From positions 307,367 through 371,366 of the forward strand of contig CAJHNH020008439.1 in the NCBI GenBank assembly GCA_905116865.2: a stretch of DNA of 64,000 nt. The letters are read 5' to 3'. This DNA comes from Candidula unifasciata (Eukaryota; Mollusca; Gastropoda; Stylommatophora; Geomitridae). A program made the position numbers and the translations under genes. Below the pieces are notes generated by a model that saw only the letters and a list, made by a program, of their open reading frames with translations, was not told where the DNA came from and did not search any database. Below are positions 10,935 through 22,192 of this stretch, one piece after another; position 1 is the stretch's first letter; the number at the start of each line of letters is the position of its first letter.

Positions 10935-11225
10935 ACAAAAAGTAAAGGACCCTTTTCCACACCTTAAGGCATATAGGGTACATAGGGCTAGACCTATATT
11001 TTTATAAACCAATCGGCACAAGATGGGTGATGTGGTCAGCATCACGCCCGTCGCCTTTACTTACCAGGACTGCACCCGATACCCACTTAAGCCTAGGTCG
11101 ACCTGGGAGTCAAGGTCATTTTTGGAAAAAAGTCTGGCTCTGCCAGGGAGCAAACCTATGACCTTCTGATCAGCATGTGAGTGTCTAGCCGCTACGCCAC
11201 AGTGACTCCCGCAATACAATAAAAG
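10935..11225 (-). mobile_element. tRNA-derived SINE (family B)
   Basis: Reverse copy, almost full length: 'acccttttccacaccttaag', 'gatgggtgatgtggtcagca', 'acctgggagtcaaggtcatt' and 'accttctgatcagcatgtga', ending 'agccgctacgccacagtgac' (reverse of the tRNA-like head). Confidence 0.75.
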
Positions 11226-11389
11226 GTATACATCAAAACAGGAGAGGGACACATATCATGAGGTAGACCAAGAACCCCATGGAAAGATAACATCAGAGAA
11301 ACTCCACAACACTAGTATCTTCCTTGACATCTCAAGTTGTAAAAGAGAAAGTGAAGAACAAGAAGTGATCAGTCAAGGTTTCAACTTCA

Positions 11390-11785
11390 CTGCAGATGCT
11401 TCACCCCATAACTGCTCCATTCCATTTTTCACTGTCATTTTTGAAAAACTAGTGAAAAACTATAAATTCCAGCAAAATCTTTAAGCTTGCTGATGCAAAG
11501 TAAATGCATAAAACAGCTATCAGATGTGCCAAAACTAACAGTCTCTCACCAGAACTGCAGCTCAAGGCTGATGCAAGCAGTCAATCATGAAAGCCGGCAT
11601 TTGCTGTAGAAGAACACACCACAGAAAGCCTAGTCAGCCACTCACCATTTTAGGTGAAGCCCACCACAAAACCACCATAGGTACAACAGAAAAAACATTT
11701 CACTGAAATATGAAATATACAGGTCATGGAACCTTTGGACTCCCAGTCCAGAAACAGGGAAACTGTCTCAGCAAACCATGGTTAG
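11390..11785 (-). repeat. Family D repeat, diverged copy
   Basis: Shares 'gatgtgccaaaactaacagt' with the reverse complement of 13420-13460 and 'caccccataactgctccatt' with 57847-57870. It belongs to an older subfamily of the 430-500-bp repeat seen at 2984, 37761 and 63447. Confidence 0.5.
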
Positions 11786-12125
11786 AAACAAATAACTTTT
11801 TATAACGTAAGCCCCTACACTCACGAGGAAGAGAATCCGAGAAACAAGTAACTTTTTATAACGTAAGCCCCTACACTCACGAGGAAGAGAATCCGAGAAA
11901 CAAGTAACTTTTTATAACGTAAGCCCCTACACTCACGAGGAAGAGAATCCGAGAAACAAGTAACTTTTTATAACGTAAGCCCCTACACTCACGAGGAAGA
12001 GAATCCGAGAAACAAGTAACTTTTTATAACGTAAGCCCCTACACTCAGGAGGAAGAGAATCAGAGAAACAAGTAACTTTTTATAATGTAAACCCCTACAC
12101 TCACGAGGAAGAGAATCAGAGACAC
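11786..12125. repeat. 56-bp minisatellite, 6 copies
   Basis: Six units with period 56 bp, each containing 'caagtaactttttataacgt' then 'aagcccctacactcacgagg' then aagagaatccgagaaa. The central four copies look identical, so recent amplification is likely. In GCC2 intron 4. Confidence 0.95.
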
Positions 12126-12291
12126 AGGAATAAAACAGAAATTAGTGAAATATTTTTGTGGATTTCAGCGCTCTTTTGTGAAGCCTTGCAGACTTTTCAA
12201 AATGGTACCAGGTCGAGCATCCCAGAAAGTGCAGAAGTGATCTCAAGGTATTTGAATATATAAGTTGTTTTTTTTTAAACAGTCTGGCACC

Positions 12292-12475
12292 TTGAAAATC
12301 AGTTAATTTGCTTTATCAAATACAAATAACATCATTTTAAATTGCCTGATCAAGTAAAAATCACATTTTATTTTGTTTGATCAAATCAGTCTTAAATTTG
12401 CTTGATTAAACACATCCAGTCTTTAATTTGCCTGATCAATAATATACCAATTTAATTTGCTTAATCAGAAGAATG
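12292..12475. repeat. Degenerate AT-rich tandem repeat, about 45 bp
   Basis: About four loose units of an 'aatttgcttgatcaaa'-type motif, each with a tgatca core (for example 12341-12360, 12400-12420, 12427-12445). Confidence 0.6.
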
Positions 12476-12723
12476 TCTGCAGAAATATCAGACACTGAAA
12501 AGTACTATATGCGAAGCAAACAGAAGAGCCCGCTTCAGAGATCTCTTCCTGCCCTGTCGCTGCAAGGCGTTCCAGGAGTAGAGAAAAGAAGAAGAACAGG
12601 CATGCTGCAGCAACTCTCAGGAGAAGCAATCCCAAAAATCTATGGCTTCACCACAGAAATGGTATCTTTAATATGACTTTATAGAGAAATTCTACTTAAC
12701 ACTAACACAATCATTACATTTAC

Positions 12724-12828
12724 CTTAATCTGCTCTAAAGCCTTTTCCTGGCTTGCCTGTACAGCATTGTACGCTTCTACAGCTTCATCCTTCTCCTCCT
12801 GAAGCTCCTGCAGCTGCTTCTCCAGCCT
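12724..12828 (-). CDS. GCC2: GCC2-like golgin, exon 4
   Basis: 105 bp, 35 codons, phase 0 at both ends. Acceptor ttgactctcaacag, donor ATT AAG|gtaaat. Encodes residues 83-117, RLEKQLQELQEEKDEAVEAY then NAVQASQEKALEQIK. This is the first strong heptad coiled coil of the protein and lies where GCC185 begins its long coil in vertebrates (from memory). Confidence 0.88.
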
Positions 12829-13154
12829 CTGTTGAGAGTCAACAAAACAAAATAATCTTTGACTGTGACACAACAGGATAGCTGGAGGATAAGAGCGGAA
12901 GGAGAAAATAAAGAAAGATATTAGACAGTCTGGTTTCAAAGAATGCAAAAAAAATGCATCAATTATGCAGATGAGTTCGCCCTAAGTTGATTATAAAACA
13001 GATGGTATGAAAGGAAGTGGCTATGCTAATGTAGAAAGTTTATTTTTTTTTTTTTTTAGAATTTGTTTTCAGGATCGTCTGATAATAAAATAAAGAAGTG
13101 AGGAAGGAAACTAGCCAACCCTCCTTATTTGCAGATATTCCATGGATCAAAGGA
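12829..13154. other. Intronic DNA with poly-T
   Basis: GCC2 intron 3, acceptor-proximal part. A T-run at about 13041-13058; otherwise nothing recognised. Confidence 0.5.
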
Positions 13155-13565
13155 CTTCAGGCCAAAATGGACACTTTGAAAAGTATCTATGTTTTGTTGA
13201 TGCAAATTTTCCATTTCTGGACCAGGAGTCCAACGGTTCTGTCACCAAGCTACTGAACTGTGAACTGTGGATTTCATTTGGAATGCTTTTACTTCTTGGG
13301 CCAGGGCATGTTGTTGACTGCACTAAAATGATGAGTTGGCCGATTACATTCATAATGGCATTTACTTTTGCGGGTACAGCGCCAGCTTTTGTGATTGACC
13401 GTTTACACCCACAGTGAGCTGTAATTCTGATGTGGGACTGTTAGTGTTGGCACATCCGACAGCTAGCTGCCTTTTGCACTTTTACTCGGTGTGTGCAAAC
13501 TTTTGCTAGGACTGACACGTTTTTCGCTAGTTTTCAAATGGGACGGTGAAAGGACATTTTGTGTG
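13155..13565 (+). repeat. Family D repeat, diverged copy
   Basis: Aligns by eye with 2984-3414: ccaaaatggac, then ttctgtcaccaagctactga against tttgtcacccagcttctga, and 'ggatttcatttggaatgctt' against gattgcatctggaatgtt. Part of it is open for 91 codons but without recognisable similarity. Confidence 0.5.
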
Positions 13566-14573
13566 ATTTCCAGGAATGGAGTAGTCATGTGGTGATCTGT
13601 CTGCAATTATGCTGGAACCTCGACTATCAACCTCCGATTCCATGGATCAGAATATGTGAACGCTTAGCAATTCATACCCAAACCACAATATCTGTCATGA
13701 GTCTACCTTTATTCTCAAGTTACAGTTGCATAGTGAGTAGTATTTGCTGATCCACTTTGGTCTTTGACTAATCTTTCATTGGTTATAGATCCCCTATAAC
13801 ACTAGCAGAGTCATGTAGCGAGAGCATCTGTGTTTGCTCAGAATTTGTTGTCACCCGTTTGTGTAATTTAATCCTTTCTGCTCAAGAAGACACAAAACCA
13901 ACACTTCTGGTTGGTACTATTTTCTTTCCTTGTAAAAGCTGCTTTCCCAACTCACTATAGAGAAATGTTCATGAGATGTCTTGCTAACAGATTCATTTTA
14001 TCTGTGCAAACATTCAGCATGATCTAGGATGACTAAATATACTTTTTTTTTTTTAATAGCATTGGGGTGGGTCTTTTAAGAAAATAACTTTATTTATAGA
14101 CGTTTCTAAGTCATATTTTTCACACTGGCTAGAGTGGTTACTGGACGACCTAGTCAAAGGATTAAGTAAGTGTCCGCAATAATTAGTTTACAGGCCCCAA
14201 GAGATATAAGCCAACTGAGTCTTTGCTGCATTCATTTTTACTGATTACTCCCCGTACTCTCAATAGTACTTGTTTATGATTCGGATAGTAGATTGATTTT
14301 GTGTGCTTTCTTATTGACATGTGCAAACTGTTATTTCCTAAGGATTGTTTTGCAAATATTTATCAGTGGAAAGTACGGGAGCCTGACTTTTCTTAGGTTA
14401 TTGCAGTAAAAGGGTTAACCTGTAGCATCCATCTAAATGACTTTATATATGTGCCTGTCTGTCAGGGTCAGTTTTTAAGATACAATTGATTATGTGGGTG
14501 CATTATATGATAGAAAAGTAATTCTATGGGTGAATTACAAGATTACAGAATGGAATTAAATTTTAACACTTAC
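13566..14573. other. Intronic DNA, nothing recognised
   Basis: Donor-proximal half of GCC2 intron 3. AT-rich, no clear repeat or coding signal. Confidence 0.5.
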
Positions 14574-14671
14574 AGATATCTGTGCCTCCATCTCTGATTC
14601 ATCTTTAACATTACTGGCTGTAATTTGAGTGGATTTTTCATTTTCTGTGTGAGAGATCTGTGACTCTAACT
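14574..14671 (-). CDS. GCC2: GCC2-like golgin, exon 3
   Basis: 98 bp. The first two bases complete a codon split with exon 2 (G|AG, Glu), then 32 codons end in phase 0 at donor ATA TCT|gtaagt. Acceptor ttcaactgttgcag. Encodes about residues 50-82, AELESQISHTENEKST then QITASNVKDESEMEAQIS, a polar linker between the conserved N-terminal motif and the first coiled coil. The split-codon phase match with exon 2 supports the model. Confidence 0.85.
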
Positions 14672-14809
14672 CTGCAACAGTTGAACAACAACAATGACTA
14701 ACGGATGCTCCTGTGCATCTAGACACATTTGATAGCAACTAACAACGACTAAAAAAAACCACACTGGCATAGAATCATTTTTTTTTAAGTATCCAGAAAC
14801 CATGAGTTC

Positions 14810-14998
14810 TTAACCCTTTGGCTCGGTACTATGGAAATCGCAACCCTTCTGCCTTGATTCCATGATAGGTACCGCAAATCTGGGAGAAATGTGGCTTTTC
14901 TGCCTACCCCCGGGCATGAACCCGGACCACAAGGAATTCATCACCCGGTTATCGCGCAGTCTGGTTTAGCCAAATGCCCTAGAGAGCCGGGCGGCATA
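14810..14998 (-). mobile_element. tRNA-derived SINE head
   Basis: On the minus strand, from about 14998, a tRNA-like head contains an A-box-like TGGCTAAACCAGACTG and a B-box-like CGGGTTCATGCCCGG at about 14908-14922, spaced as in a tRNA gene. The cloverleaf is imperfect, so it is a SINE or tRNA relic rather than a tRNA. Confidence 0.5.
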
Positions 14999-15239
14999 GA
15001 ATCAAAAATATGCTTTACATGACCCTGGGCTACAGCAGCAAAAATAATATTGGAAAACTATGCAAATTCCACAATATGGGCATAAGAGTAACCCTGAGGG
15101 ATGAGAAGCACTGAGGAATGAGAAGCACCCCCATAAAAGAAATCAAGATAACCAGTTACCTGGAGCCCTTTGGACTTCATAGACAGTACAAAATCATCGC
15201 TCACTTTGAAAAGCATCTGAGGCTTGCAAACCACCCGCT

Positions 15240-15457
15240 GCAGTAAGTATTCCACGATAAGCAAAAAAATACTTCAGAAATTGTCCAAATGACTTACACA
15301 CAACATACAGATATTCTAGTTTTCTAGTTATCATAAAGCGAAAGAAGGAAACATGAAATACAGACATGTTCAAAGTATTCAGTAAGTATTCCAAGATAAA
15401 CAAAAAAGACTTAAGAAACAGTCCAAATCACTTACAAACAACATACAGATATTCTAG
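15240..15457. repeat. Diverged direct duplication, period about 138 bp
   Basis: 'cagtaagtattccacgataa' at 15240 recurs as 'cagtaagtattccaagataa' at 15379, and both run to 'aacatacagatattctagt'. About 80 bp are shared. In GCC2 intron 2. Confidence 0.8.
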
Positions 15458-15684
15458 TAAATGATCTCATGTGTGAAACTGAACCATGGAAAAAATTGCT
15501 CAGATGTATATAATACAGTTCTGTAAGTTTCAGGTATATAACATCTCTACAGGTTTTCACATATAATTTCACTTGAGAGAATAGAGGGGGAAAAGGACAG
15601 TCAGTGAAATCTAGTTTTACTCTCATGTGACTCCTGCTTGTGTGATTCCTCTTTTGTTAGTGTGTTTGACTGACTGACTCACTG

Positions 15685-15790
15685 GTGCCTTTCTATCTTT
15701 TCAGATGACAGAGTTATATTATTGTATGGGGAGGCCTGGGAAACACATCCCACGGATGGTGAATGTGACTAGCAAGACCTACCTACATAT
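15685..15790 (-). mobile_element. LINE 3' fragment, shared with 54485-54595
   Basis: 'gtgcctttctatcttttcag' and 'ggtgaatgtgactagcaaga' match 'ggtacctttccatctttcca' and 'ggcgagtttgactagcatga' near 54490-54575, where the neighbouring sequence is a LINE tail. Confidence 0.45.
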
Positions 15791-15845
15791 TTCATAGCAT
15801 AAAGCCTGGGCAGTTTATAGAGACCATGTGTTGCCCATACACCAT

Positions 15846-15846
<1 letters not shown>

Positions 15847-15910
<64 letters not shown>
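15847..15910. repeat. (CT)n microsatellite
   Basis: An uninterrupted CT dinucleotide run of about 64 bp in GCC2 intron 2. Confidence 0.98.
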
Positions 15911-15912
<2 letters not shown>

Positions 15913-16172
15913 TGTGTTTACTCTAAATGAAAATGTGTAACAGCAATATGTTTGGAACAAAGCACGCTGCAGAAAGGTGCCAGATTAGCCTCTCAGGAAT
16001 AGGGGTTTAAAGTAAACTCATTCTCATTAATCCAACGCTTAGTGAATTCTACCTCGCAGTGAGTCAGATTTCCAGGGTCAGTATAAGTTCTGAATTGCCT
16101 TTTGAATGTCAACTGATGTAAATGATGTCACTGGTTAGTTTACCACTGGTTAGTTTACTATCTAAATCATAC

Positions 16173-16257
16173 CTGCATTTTTAGACTTCAATTTTTGAAG
16201 CATGATAGTCTGACGTTTGACAAACTTCACAAGGTCTTCTTTGGTCAGTGACTCCAG
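16173..16257 (-). CDS. GCC2: GCC2-like golgin, exon 2 (diagnostic N-terminal motif)
   Basis: 85 bp: 28 codons plus one base (phase 1). Acceptor tcctactctacag, donor GCA G|gtatga. Encodes residues 22-49, LESLTKEDLVKFVKRQ then TIMLQKLKSKNA. This is the exon that identifies the gene: from memory vertebrate GCC185 has, right after its short N-terminal tail, LETLPKEDLIKFAKKQ and then a similar M-L-I-Q-K-A-K-S-R segment. The basic amphipathic character (KEDLVKFVKRQ) is the same and the position in the protein (residues 20-50) agrees. A BLASTP search with this exon would confirm or refute the identification. Confidence 0.88.
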
Positions 16258-16479
16258 CTGTAGAGTAGGATGATACAAATGTTAACACATTCCCGTACCT
16301 TTAACAGGGTTTAAAGAAACGTGCAAAAGAAAACATAACAAGTAGAAAGAAAAAAGAGAAAGAAAAATAATGACATCTGTTACAGAACAGGGCATTTCAA
16401 AAGACGAAATATACTTTATGCAACAAGTCTCTCTCATTAAACATAAGAAAAAGAGTATAGAAATGGTATGTTGAATTAT

Positions 16480-16965
16480 TAACACTGTATAGCTGTGAGT
16501 CTTGGAATGTGAATGAACAAATTAAGAAGAAATTAAGAAGAACTTTTAGGTCCTGGAGATATGGTTTCTGAGACGCATTCTGCGGATACCATGAACAGAC
16601 AGAGTAACTAACAACAACTGCCTGGAAATGGCTAGAAAAAATGTATACGGCTGCAAGAAAGAGTGAGTCAGTGTTCTTCGGTCATGTGCTGAGGAGAGAG
16701 GTACTGGAGAACATCACGATGACTGGAAAGATCAGTGGTAGAAGAAGCAGAGGCAGACCAAGAGAGACGATGCTTGACAACCTAAGATGATGGCATGGTG
16801 GAATATCACCAGTGGAATAGATTCAGAATACAACTGGGAAGGCTAACCAGGTCAACATATGCCTGCAGAAACCAGAAAGGTGCAAATATCGCAGCCATGC
16901 CATAAATGGTCACAAAGCAATTACATCTTCGGATGAACGCAGAAAAAGAAGGAGATTCAGAATAC
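16480..16965 (+). mobile_element. LINE 3' remnant
   Basis: Plus frames read SESVFFGHVLRREVLENITM then TGKISGRRSRGRPRETMLD and LRWWHGGISP, a LINE reverse transcriptase tail. The same family recurs at 53235-53560 (FFGHIMRRETLENMETTGK). Upstream frames carry stops. Confidence 0.7.
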
Positions 16966-17334
16966 CAATGAAAGAGATTTATGAAGAAACATGAGAGCCT
17001 AATTTGCGGAGCAGGCCACAAGATTTTGATACAGAACTGATGCTGGAATTTAATATTAGGATTTATATCATTTAGATTCCAATAAAATACCATTTATGAT
17101 ATATGGTTAAAGTTGCACATTCTTTACAGGATGTTACAACCGACCCCAACATTTCTTGGTTGTTTGTAGTTTTGTCATAACTCTCTGAACAGTTGAGCAC
17201 TCAAACCATTGTTGAAATCAACTTCAAGTGGTCTGCTGAAGCTGAACTGAACACAGTTTGTCAAAACTGTAAAACTGTTTTCATAAAGCCAAAGACGTCA
17301 ACATGAAATACAGACATCTTTAAAATCTACATCT
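16966..17334. other. Intronic DNA, nothing recognised
   Basis: Part of GCC2 intron 1, AT-rich, no clear feature. Confidence 0.5.
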
Positions 17335-17565
17335 AAAAATATTACTTGTGAGAGGTTAGCTGCGTATCCTTTACAGGACGTTGCAGAGCCAACCCCAACA
17401 GCCCCTGGCTGTTGTGTGGTTTTTCTAGGCAAATTTATGTCCAGTAGTTTGCCATTGCTTTCTGGACGGTCGGCTTTCTTGATACCACTATCGAAACCAA
17501 CGCAAGGCGCATGGTCCCCAGCTGGGATCGAACTTGGCATCCTGGCCACAGACTTGTGAGAACAG
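17335..17565 (-). mobile_element. tRNA-derived SINE (family A)
   Basis: Reverse copy. In sense it has a B-box-like region (ggttcgatcccagctg in family consensus; here ctgggatcgaac), then the 'gtttcgatagtggtatcaag' segment, 'agcaatggcaaactact' and the 3' end 'gttggctctgcaacgtcctg'. Other copies: 24245, 28245, 21395, 34610, 54030. Confidence 0.7.
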
Positions 17566-18258
17566 CACTTAAAACCATGTTCTGAAAACACACATGTTTG
17601 ATGTTTTCAAAGAGGGAGCTGCAAATGAAATCCTTAAAAGTGTGATATAAATTATAATAACCATGCTATTGTCTTGTAACTAGTCTATTTTGTTGTTAAG
17701 GATGTCAGGAGTGGTAAGCATGTGACATTGTGGATCAGAGAAACACAGTGACATCATAGTGACAGATTAAAGATGGCCACCCTTCTTCTGACAGTCCCTG
17801 GACCTTGCAAACCATTCTCCACTCAAGACCGCTGTGTGTTAAAGAGGCCTATTCTGCTCAAGGCAGTCCTGGGACATAACACAATGGATCTAGGAGACCA
17901 TCTCAATTTTCTGTTTAAAAAAAAAAGCCTAAGATGGACCTACGTACTGATATTTTGAAAAGCTGTGTAATATGCAGTCATAAGTGTAGACGTCCAGTCA
18001 TGGGGTAGTGCCAGGCATATGGACTCCTCAGCAGAACATCTCCTGCCCTTCCCTAATAAGCAGGCATTGTTAGGGTAAGTGTATACTTCTTGCAATGAAA
18101 TAATTCTTCCAATGGATTTTGTATCTAATAAGAATTGTTATTAGAGTCTGAGAGTGTGTGCTCTGCACTCGATACTTCAGCCACTAAAGAGAATGTGAAA
18201 AAGAGCAAATGAGGAAATGAAGAGAGAAGTTTAAGTGAAATACAAAATAATATATCAC
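17566..18258. other. GCC2 intron 1, donor side, nothing recognised
   Basis: No repeat or coding signal seen. A short A-run at about 17917-17926. Confidence 0.5.
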
Positions 18259-18321
18259 CTTGCCCTTTGGAGTTGCTGTCCCTGATTGATTTAGACTCGT
18301 CTCCCCCTTCTCGTCTGCCAT
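18259..18321 (-). CDS. GCC2: GCC2-like golgin, exon 1 with start codon
   Basis: 63 bp, 21 codons: MADEKGETSLNQSGTATPKG plus K, donor GGC AAG|gtgata, phase 0. The ATG (18321-18319) has A at -3 and G at +4, a strong context. An in-frame TGA lies at 18354-18352 with no ATG between, so translation very likely starts here. The short polar, Thr/Pro-containing tail resembles the N-terminal tail of GCC185, which from memory also precedes a KSKLETLPKEDL segment. 5' UTR and promoter are upstream (18322 and rightward), but no TATA box or initiator can be assigned with confidence. Confidence 0.82.
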
Positions 18322-18589
18322 CTTCACGGAGCTGGGCTGTGTGGAATAGGGTCAGGGAGCTGAGGATATTTTATTAAAGACATATCTAATAAATTATGCA
18401 CAGAACAGAGTTTTATTTGAAGATTTCCACAGGTCACTTGTGCTACTCTGATCTGACTTTTAGGTACAGAACCTCCCCACAGATCATTCTGGAAGCTGGC
18501 AGTAATCCATGTACTGTTAAGTCCTTGGCTAATGCACGGGGATTGTCATTGCATCACAACTATTAAATACCAGTCACTGTAACTGACAG

Positions 18590-19400
18590 TATGGTTCTTC
18601 TTTTTAGTGTTTACCAGCTGTAAATTCCCTGTTGACACACACGCAGATACCTCAGAGTACTAAAGTGAATCTAATCAGAACTATTTTTTGGCCAATACTA
18701 TGCTATCAGTGCCAAACGTGGACACTTACATCCTCCAATGAACGTAAAATTGTGACAACAGAGATGAAATGCCTTAGAAGAGCTGCAGGAGTTTCAAGGA
18801 AAGACAGAATACAAAATCATGAAATCAGACGAATGCTAGGAATAAAGCCAGTCTTACAGGTCATCAAAGAACAACAAATGAAATGGTTTGGACACCTAAC
18901 AAGAATGCCCTGGTACTATCTGCCACAGCGAGCCAAACTAAAATGTTACAACGGGTATAAAGCGAGTGGAAGACCTCGGAAAAGATGGAGTGATGGCATT
19001 AAGAACAGCCTTACAGAAATGAACATGAGTCTTAATAGTGCTCTTGACAGAGCTCATCAACGAACATTACATCTCCCCCCGACACTTCGATGAGGTACAA
19101 GGTGGAAGAGAAAAAGAAGAAGAAGAAGACCAGCTGTAAACTCTGGTGGCAATTTCTGGTAGTCCGTCCACTTTTGGACGATTGTTGAAGTTCCAGAACT
19201 TTAGTTCTGTGTGCCATCTGTTTTGCTGATCTGGCTTATTTATATGCAGACTGTTGACTCCTTGCCTCTTGAGCAGATGCACTCAAGACTTTGAGGGAAA
19301 CACCCTTAAGTAGTTGACATGATATTTTCATGTCAAGGGCAGTGGGTCTATTATTTTTCACCCCAAAATGGTGTCCCATGTAGGTACAAGGTGAACAGTA
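18590..19400 (-). mobile_element. GAA-tailed SINE (family C) split by a LINE insertion
   Basis: SINE pieces at about 18590-18627 ('ttcttctttttagtgtttac' then cagctgtaaa) and 19129-19400 ('cagctgtaaactctggtggc' to 'gtgtcccatg') flank the LINE at 18628-19128. The break duplicates part of the SINE. Confidence 0.75.
18628..19128 (+). mobile_element. 5'-truncated LINE copy 1 with 15-bp target duplication
   Basis: About 500 bp ending in a (GAA)n run. A 153-codon open frame covers 18632-19093, with LCYQCQTWTLTSSNERKIVT, KCLRRAAGVSRKDRIQNHEI, MKWFGHLTRMPWYYLPQRA and SGRPRKRWSDGIKNSLTEMN. This is the C-terminal end of a non-LTR reverse transcriptase. Flanking direct repeats accagctgtaaattc (18613-18627) and accagctgtaaactc (19129-19143) mark the target site. 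A longer copy is at 28983-29762. Confidence 0.85.
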
Positions 19401-20599
19401 TGGTTACACACCCAGAGAATTTAATTCTCAGTGTGGGGAAGTGTTAAAACCCAGGATAACATCTCTGACCATACCTGGCTGAACTCTTATGTGGGTATTC
19501 ACTCTACCAGGAAATGGTGTTTAAAAGCTAGAGCAGTAGTTCTCAACCATTTCCAGGTGATGCGCCCCCTTGAATATACAGCAAGACCCCCACATCCACC
19601 CCACCCCAAAACTAACAAAACAAAGAGAAAAACATCCATTTTAACAAGTCTAACACTGTCTCTTGATTGTCTGCTAAACACTAGACAGGTCACCAACATG
19701 CATGAAGAGAGTCTATATAATAAGCTTGCAAACAGAAAACACTCCAGTCACAGACCTAGATAGAAAGTAAAAGCCTGTTAATTCATTAAACTGGAGGAAA
19801 CGTTAAAGGCGGGTAAGCTATTTAAAGTGATACAAGTTGGAATCAAGATAGATGCAAAGTAATGTACAATGGCAGTGACAGTGAGAGAGTAAAGGGTTTA
19901 CAACCAGGCTGAGATATGATATAAATACAATAGACACTACAGCCAGGGCAGGAGACTGAGAGGGTGTCTTAGAATGTCTACAGCTAGGATTTGAGAGACA
20001 ATGTAAAACAAGTGTTAGAAAAACAGTGTATTAGTATTACCATGGTGAGACAGTGTAAAACCTATACATCGCCAGAAGAAAGAAGCGTAACATCTCTTCC
20101 TAGGTTAAGTTTAAGGTTCTCCTCTTGCAATGTTGCAAGTTGTCTTCCGCCCAGATGTTAACTAATTAAAAGTACAACATTTACATACACTCATACACTT
20201 GAAGAAGGTCTCACACCAAGTCTAGTCTGGCTTTCATTCTTACTATACTCATATTGATTAACTATAACTAAAGCAGTAAAACGACACACACAAAAAGCAT
20301 CTTGAGTCGCTTTTCTCTATAACTTACAAGGTATACTTTACTGTCAACCACTTCAACAACCGAACGGTATTTCATACAGTCTTCATGATCGTCTGTTTAC
20401 TGCGTGTCCCCGGATATAACAAACAGTTGCTTCCCCTTGTTTTTAACAAACGTCGATCGTCAAGCACAAACCAAACTGCCGAAATTAATCCGGCCTGCCA
20501 TCTGTGACACTAGAGTCGTAGTAGAAGAGTAGTTAATTCAGCTGTCTACTAAAATAGAACATAGTAGTGGTTCTGTCCACACGTAATGTAGGATATTTA
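19401..20599. other. Intergenic DNA, mostly unrecognised; one hAT-like end
   Basis: At 19533 'cagtagttctcaaccatttc' followed by gatgcgcccccttg resembles the left terminal repeat of hAT-type elements, but I could not find its right end. The rest shows no clear feature. Confidence 0.4.
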
Positions 20600-20965
20600 A
20601 ACAAAGAAGACACAAACAATTGATTGCACAATTTTTTGCATGAAATACACATCACTCACTGCACAGAATAATTCATATAAATAAACAGAGGGGGAACCCA
20701 CGAGGTCGTAGAAATATAATATATAATAATAAACAAACATACAATGTATTGATCTGCGCTCATATAAAGAAGTAGAAAGATAGATCGCGAGCTCTATGTA
20801 ACATATAGTGACATAATAGGACAACGAATGAATAAATGCTACAAACTGCATCTCGTCAGGTGTATGCTACAAAGGTAACAAATGATGAATATAAAGTAAA
20901 TTAATTAATCATTTTAACTAAAATAAAATAGACTACATTCAAAAGTAAGCCCTGCGCTTGGCCTG
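20600..20965 (-). mobile_element. Retroelement 3' tail shared with 39190-39340 and 55130-55215
   Basis: 'cacaaacaattgattgcaca' and 'catctcgtcaggtgtatgct' match 'cacaaacaatagattgcaca' and 'caatcgtcaggtgcatacta' at 39197-39270, which lie just downstream (minus sense) of a Penelope-like coding remnant. 'agctctatgtaacatatagt' near 20791 also matches 55162-55185. Confidence 0.5.
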
Positions 20966-21394
20966 ACACAAACTCCTGTTAAAGCTAAGGTAACAGGCAC
21001 ACTTCCCTCTCCAAACTGACGTGGGAGGTTATTGGAAAAAGTCACACTATCTTCCAAGTATTTATAAAAGCGGAGCTAAATAGAGCAGCATAGTATGAAC
21101 GTAAAGAGGGTCCCAGTGAGTGCGGAAGACGTCCTTGTCTAAAAGGGGAGCTAGAGCTGAAAACCGACGTCATTTGACTACTGAAGGCAAACAACTGACA
21201 GGTTGAAATGGGTATTTGGGATGTACAAACATTACAAAACCTACAAACACTTTGAGTCACCTAATGAAAAAAAAGAAGACCAGTCATAGATATGAATGAA
21301 GGAAGGCGATATCTGCATCAATGTACCTCAAAGACTTGGAATGCTGAAGAAGAAAAAGAAGGAGGAGGAGGGTAGAACAACAACTAACACTATA
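20966..21394. other. Intergenic DNA, nothing recognised
   Basis: No clear repeat or coding signal. A short GA-rich run occurs at 21345-21372. Confidence 0.5.
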
Positions 21395-21552
21395 AGTTAA
21401 AAATCTTTTACAGATCCTAGCTGGCCAAGCCAAGCATTTATTGACTGTAATTCTGCTAGGAAATTTTACATTCAGTAGTTTGCCATTGCCATCTAAGTGA
21501 TTAAATGTTCGTCCGATTATCGAAATCAAAGTACAGCAGCCGTCCAAACTTT
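21395..21552 (-). mobile_element. SINE (family A), 3' part
   Basis: 'cagatcctagctggccaagc', then 'cagtagtttgccattgccat', 'cgattatcgaaatcaaagta'. Diverged. Confidence 0.5.
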
Positions 21553-22134
21553 AACAGGTCAAATGCATTGAATGTCATAAAGTAATAAAGTTTTATATCA
21601 AACCTGCACTTCTGTTGTATGACAAAATATTTAGGAATATGAACTAATAAACGGGGAATCCACAGGAGGGAATGAATACGGAGTTTCTGAGACGAAAGCA
21701 GCGTATTTTTTTAACAGTCAGAGTAACATATACCATCTGAAAGCCAATGAAAGTAGACAGTAGTACGCATCTACGGGACAGAGACAACCCGTGTAGGTGA
21801 AAAGTAAGAAGGCTTTGGGAAGCATCGCGACAACATGAACGCTCACAGTGTTTGAGGAAGACACAGGAGTTATGATAGGTAGACAAAGACGATGAAATGT
21901 TGGAATGTGGATAAACTCCATTTTTCTACAGACCATTAGACCGGATTTGTTGAGAGACACGGATACATACGCCAACCATCACGGCACATAGTGTTGAGGA
22001 GTCAACATTCGTTATATTGTCAAAATCATTTCAGTCACCTTTACGTACCGAAGAATTTCACGGTACCAAATTAAGGTTATGCCGGTATACGAACAGGTAG
22101 TTCCTCGTCATGCAACCAGAAGGATCATGTAGTG
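21553..22134. other. Intergenic DNA, nothing recognised
   Basis: No recognisable gene or repeat. Confidence 0.5.
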
Positions 22135-22192
22135 CAGGGCTATTCAATAAAGTTTGCTCAGGGGTCAAAAGTTTGTAAATGGAGATCATCAC

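Noticed and set aside
15769..15960. Minus open frame with R-E-R-E-R-E repeats
   Set aside because: Translation of the (CT)n microsatellite.
19533..19750. hAT-like left terminal repeat at 19533
   Set aside because: No right end or target duplication found, so not called as a separate element.
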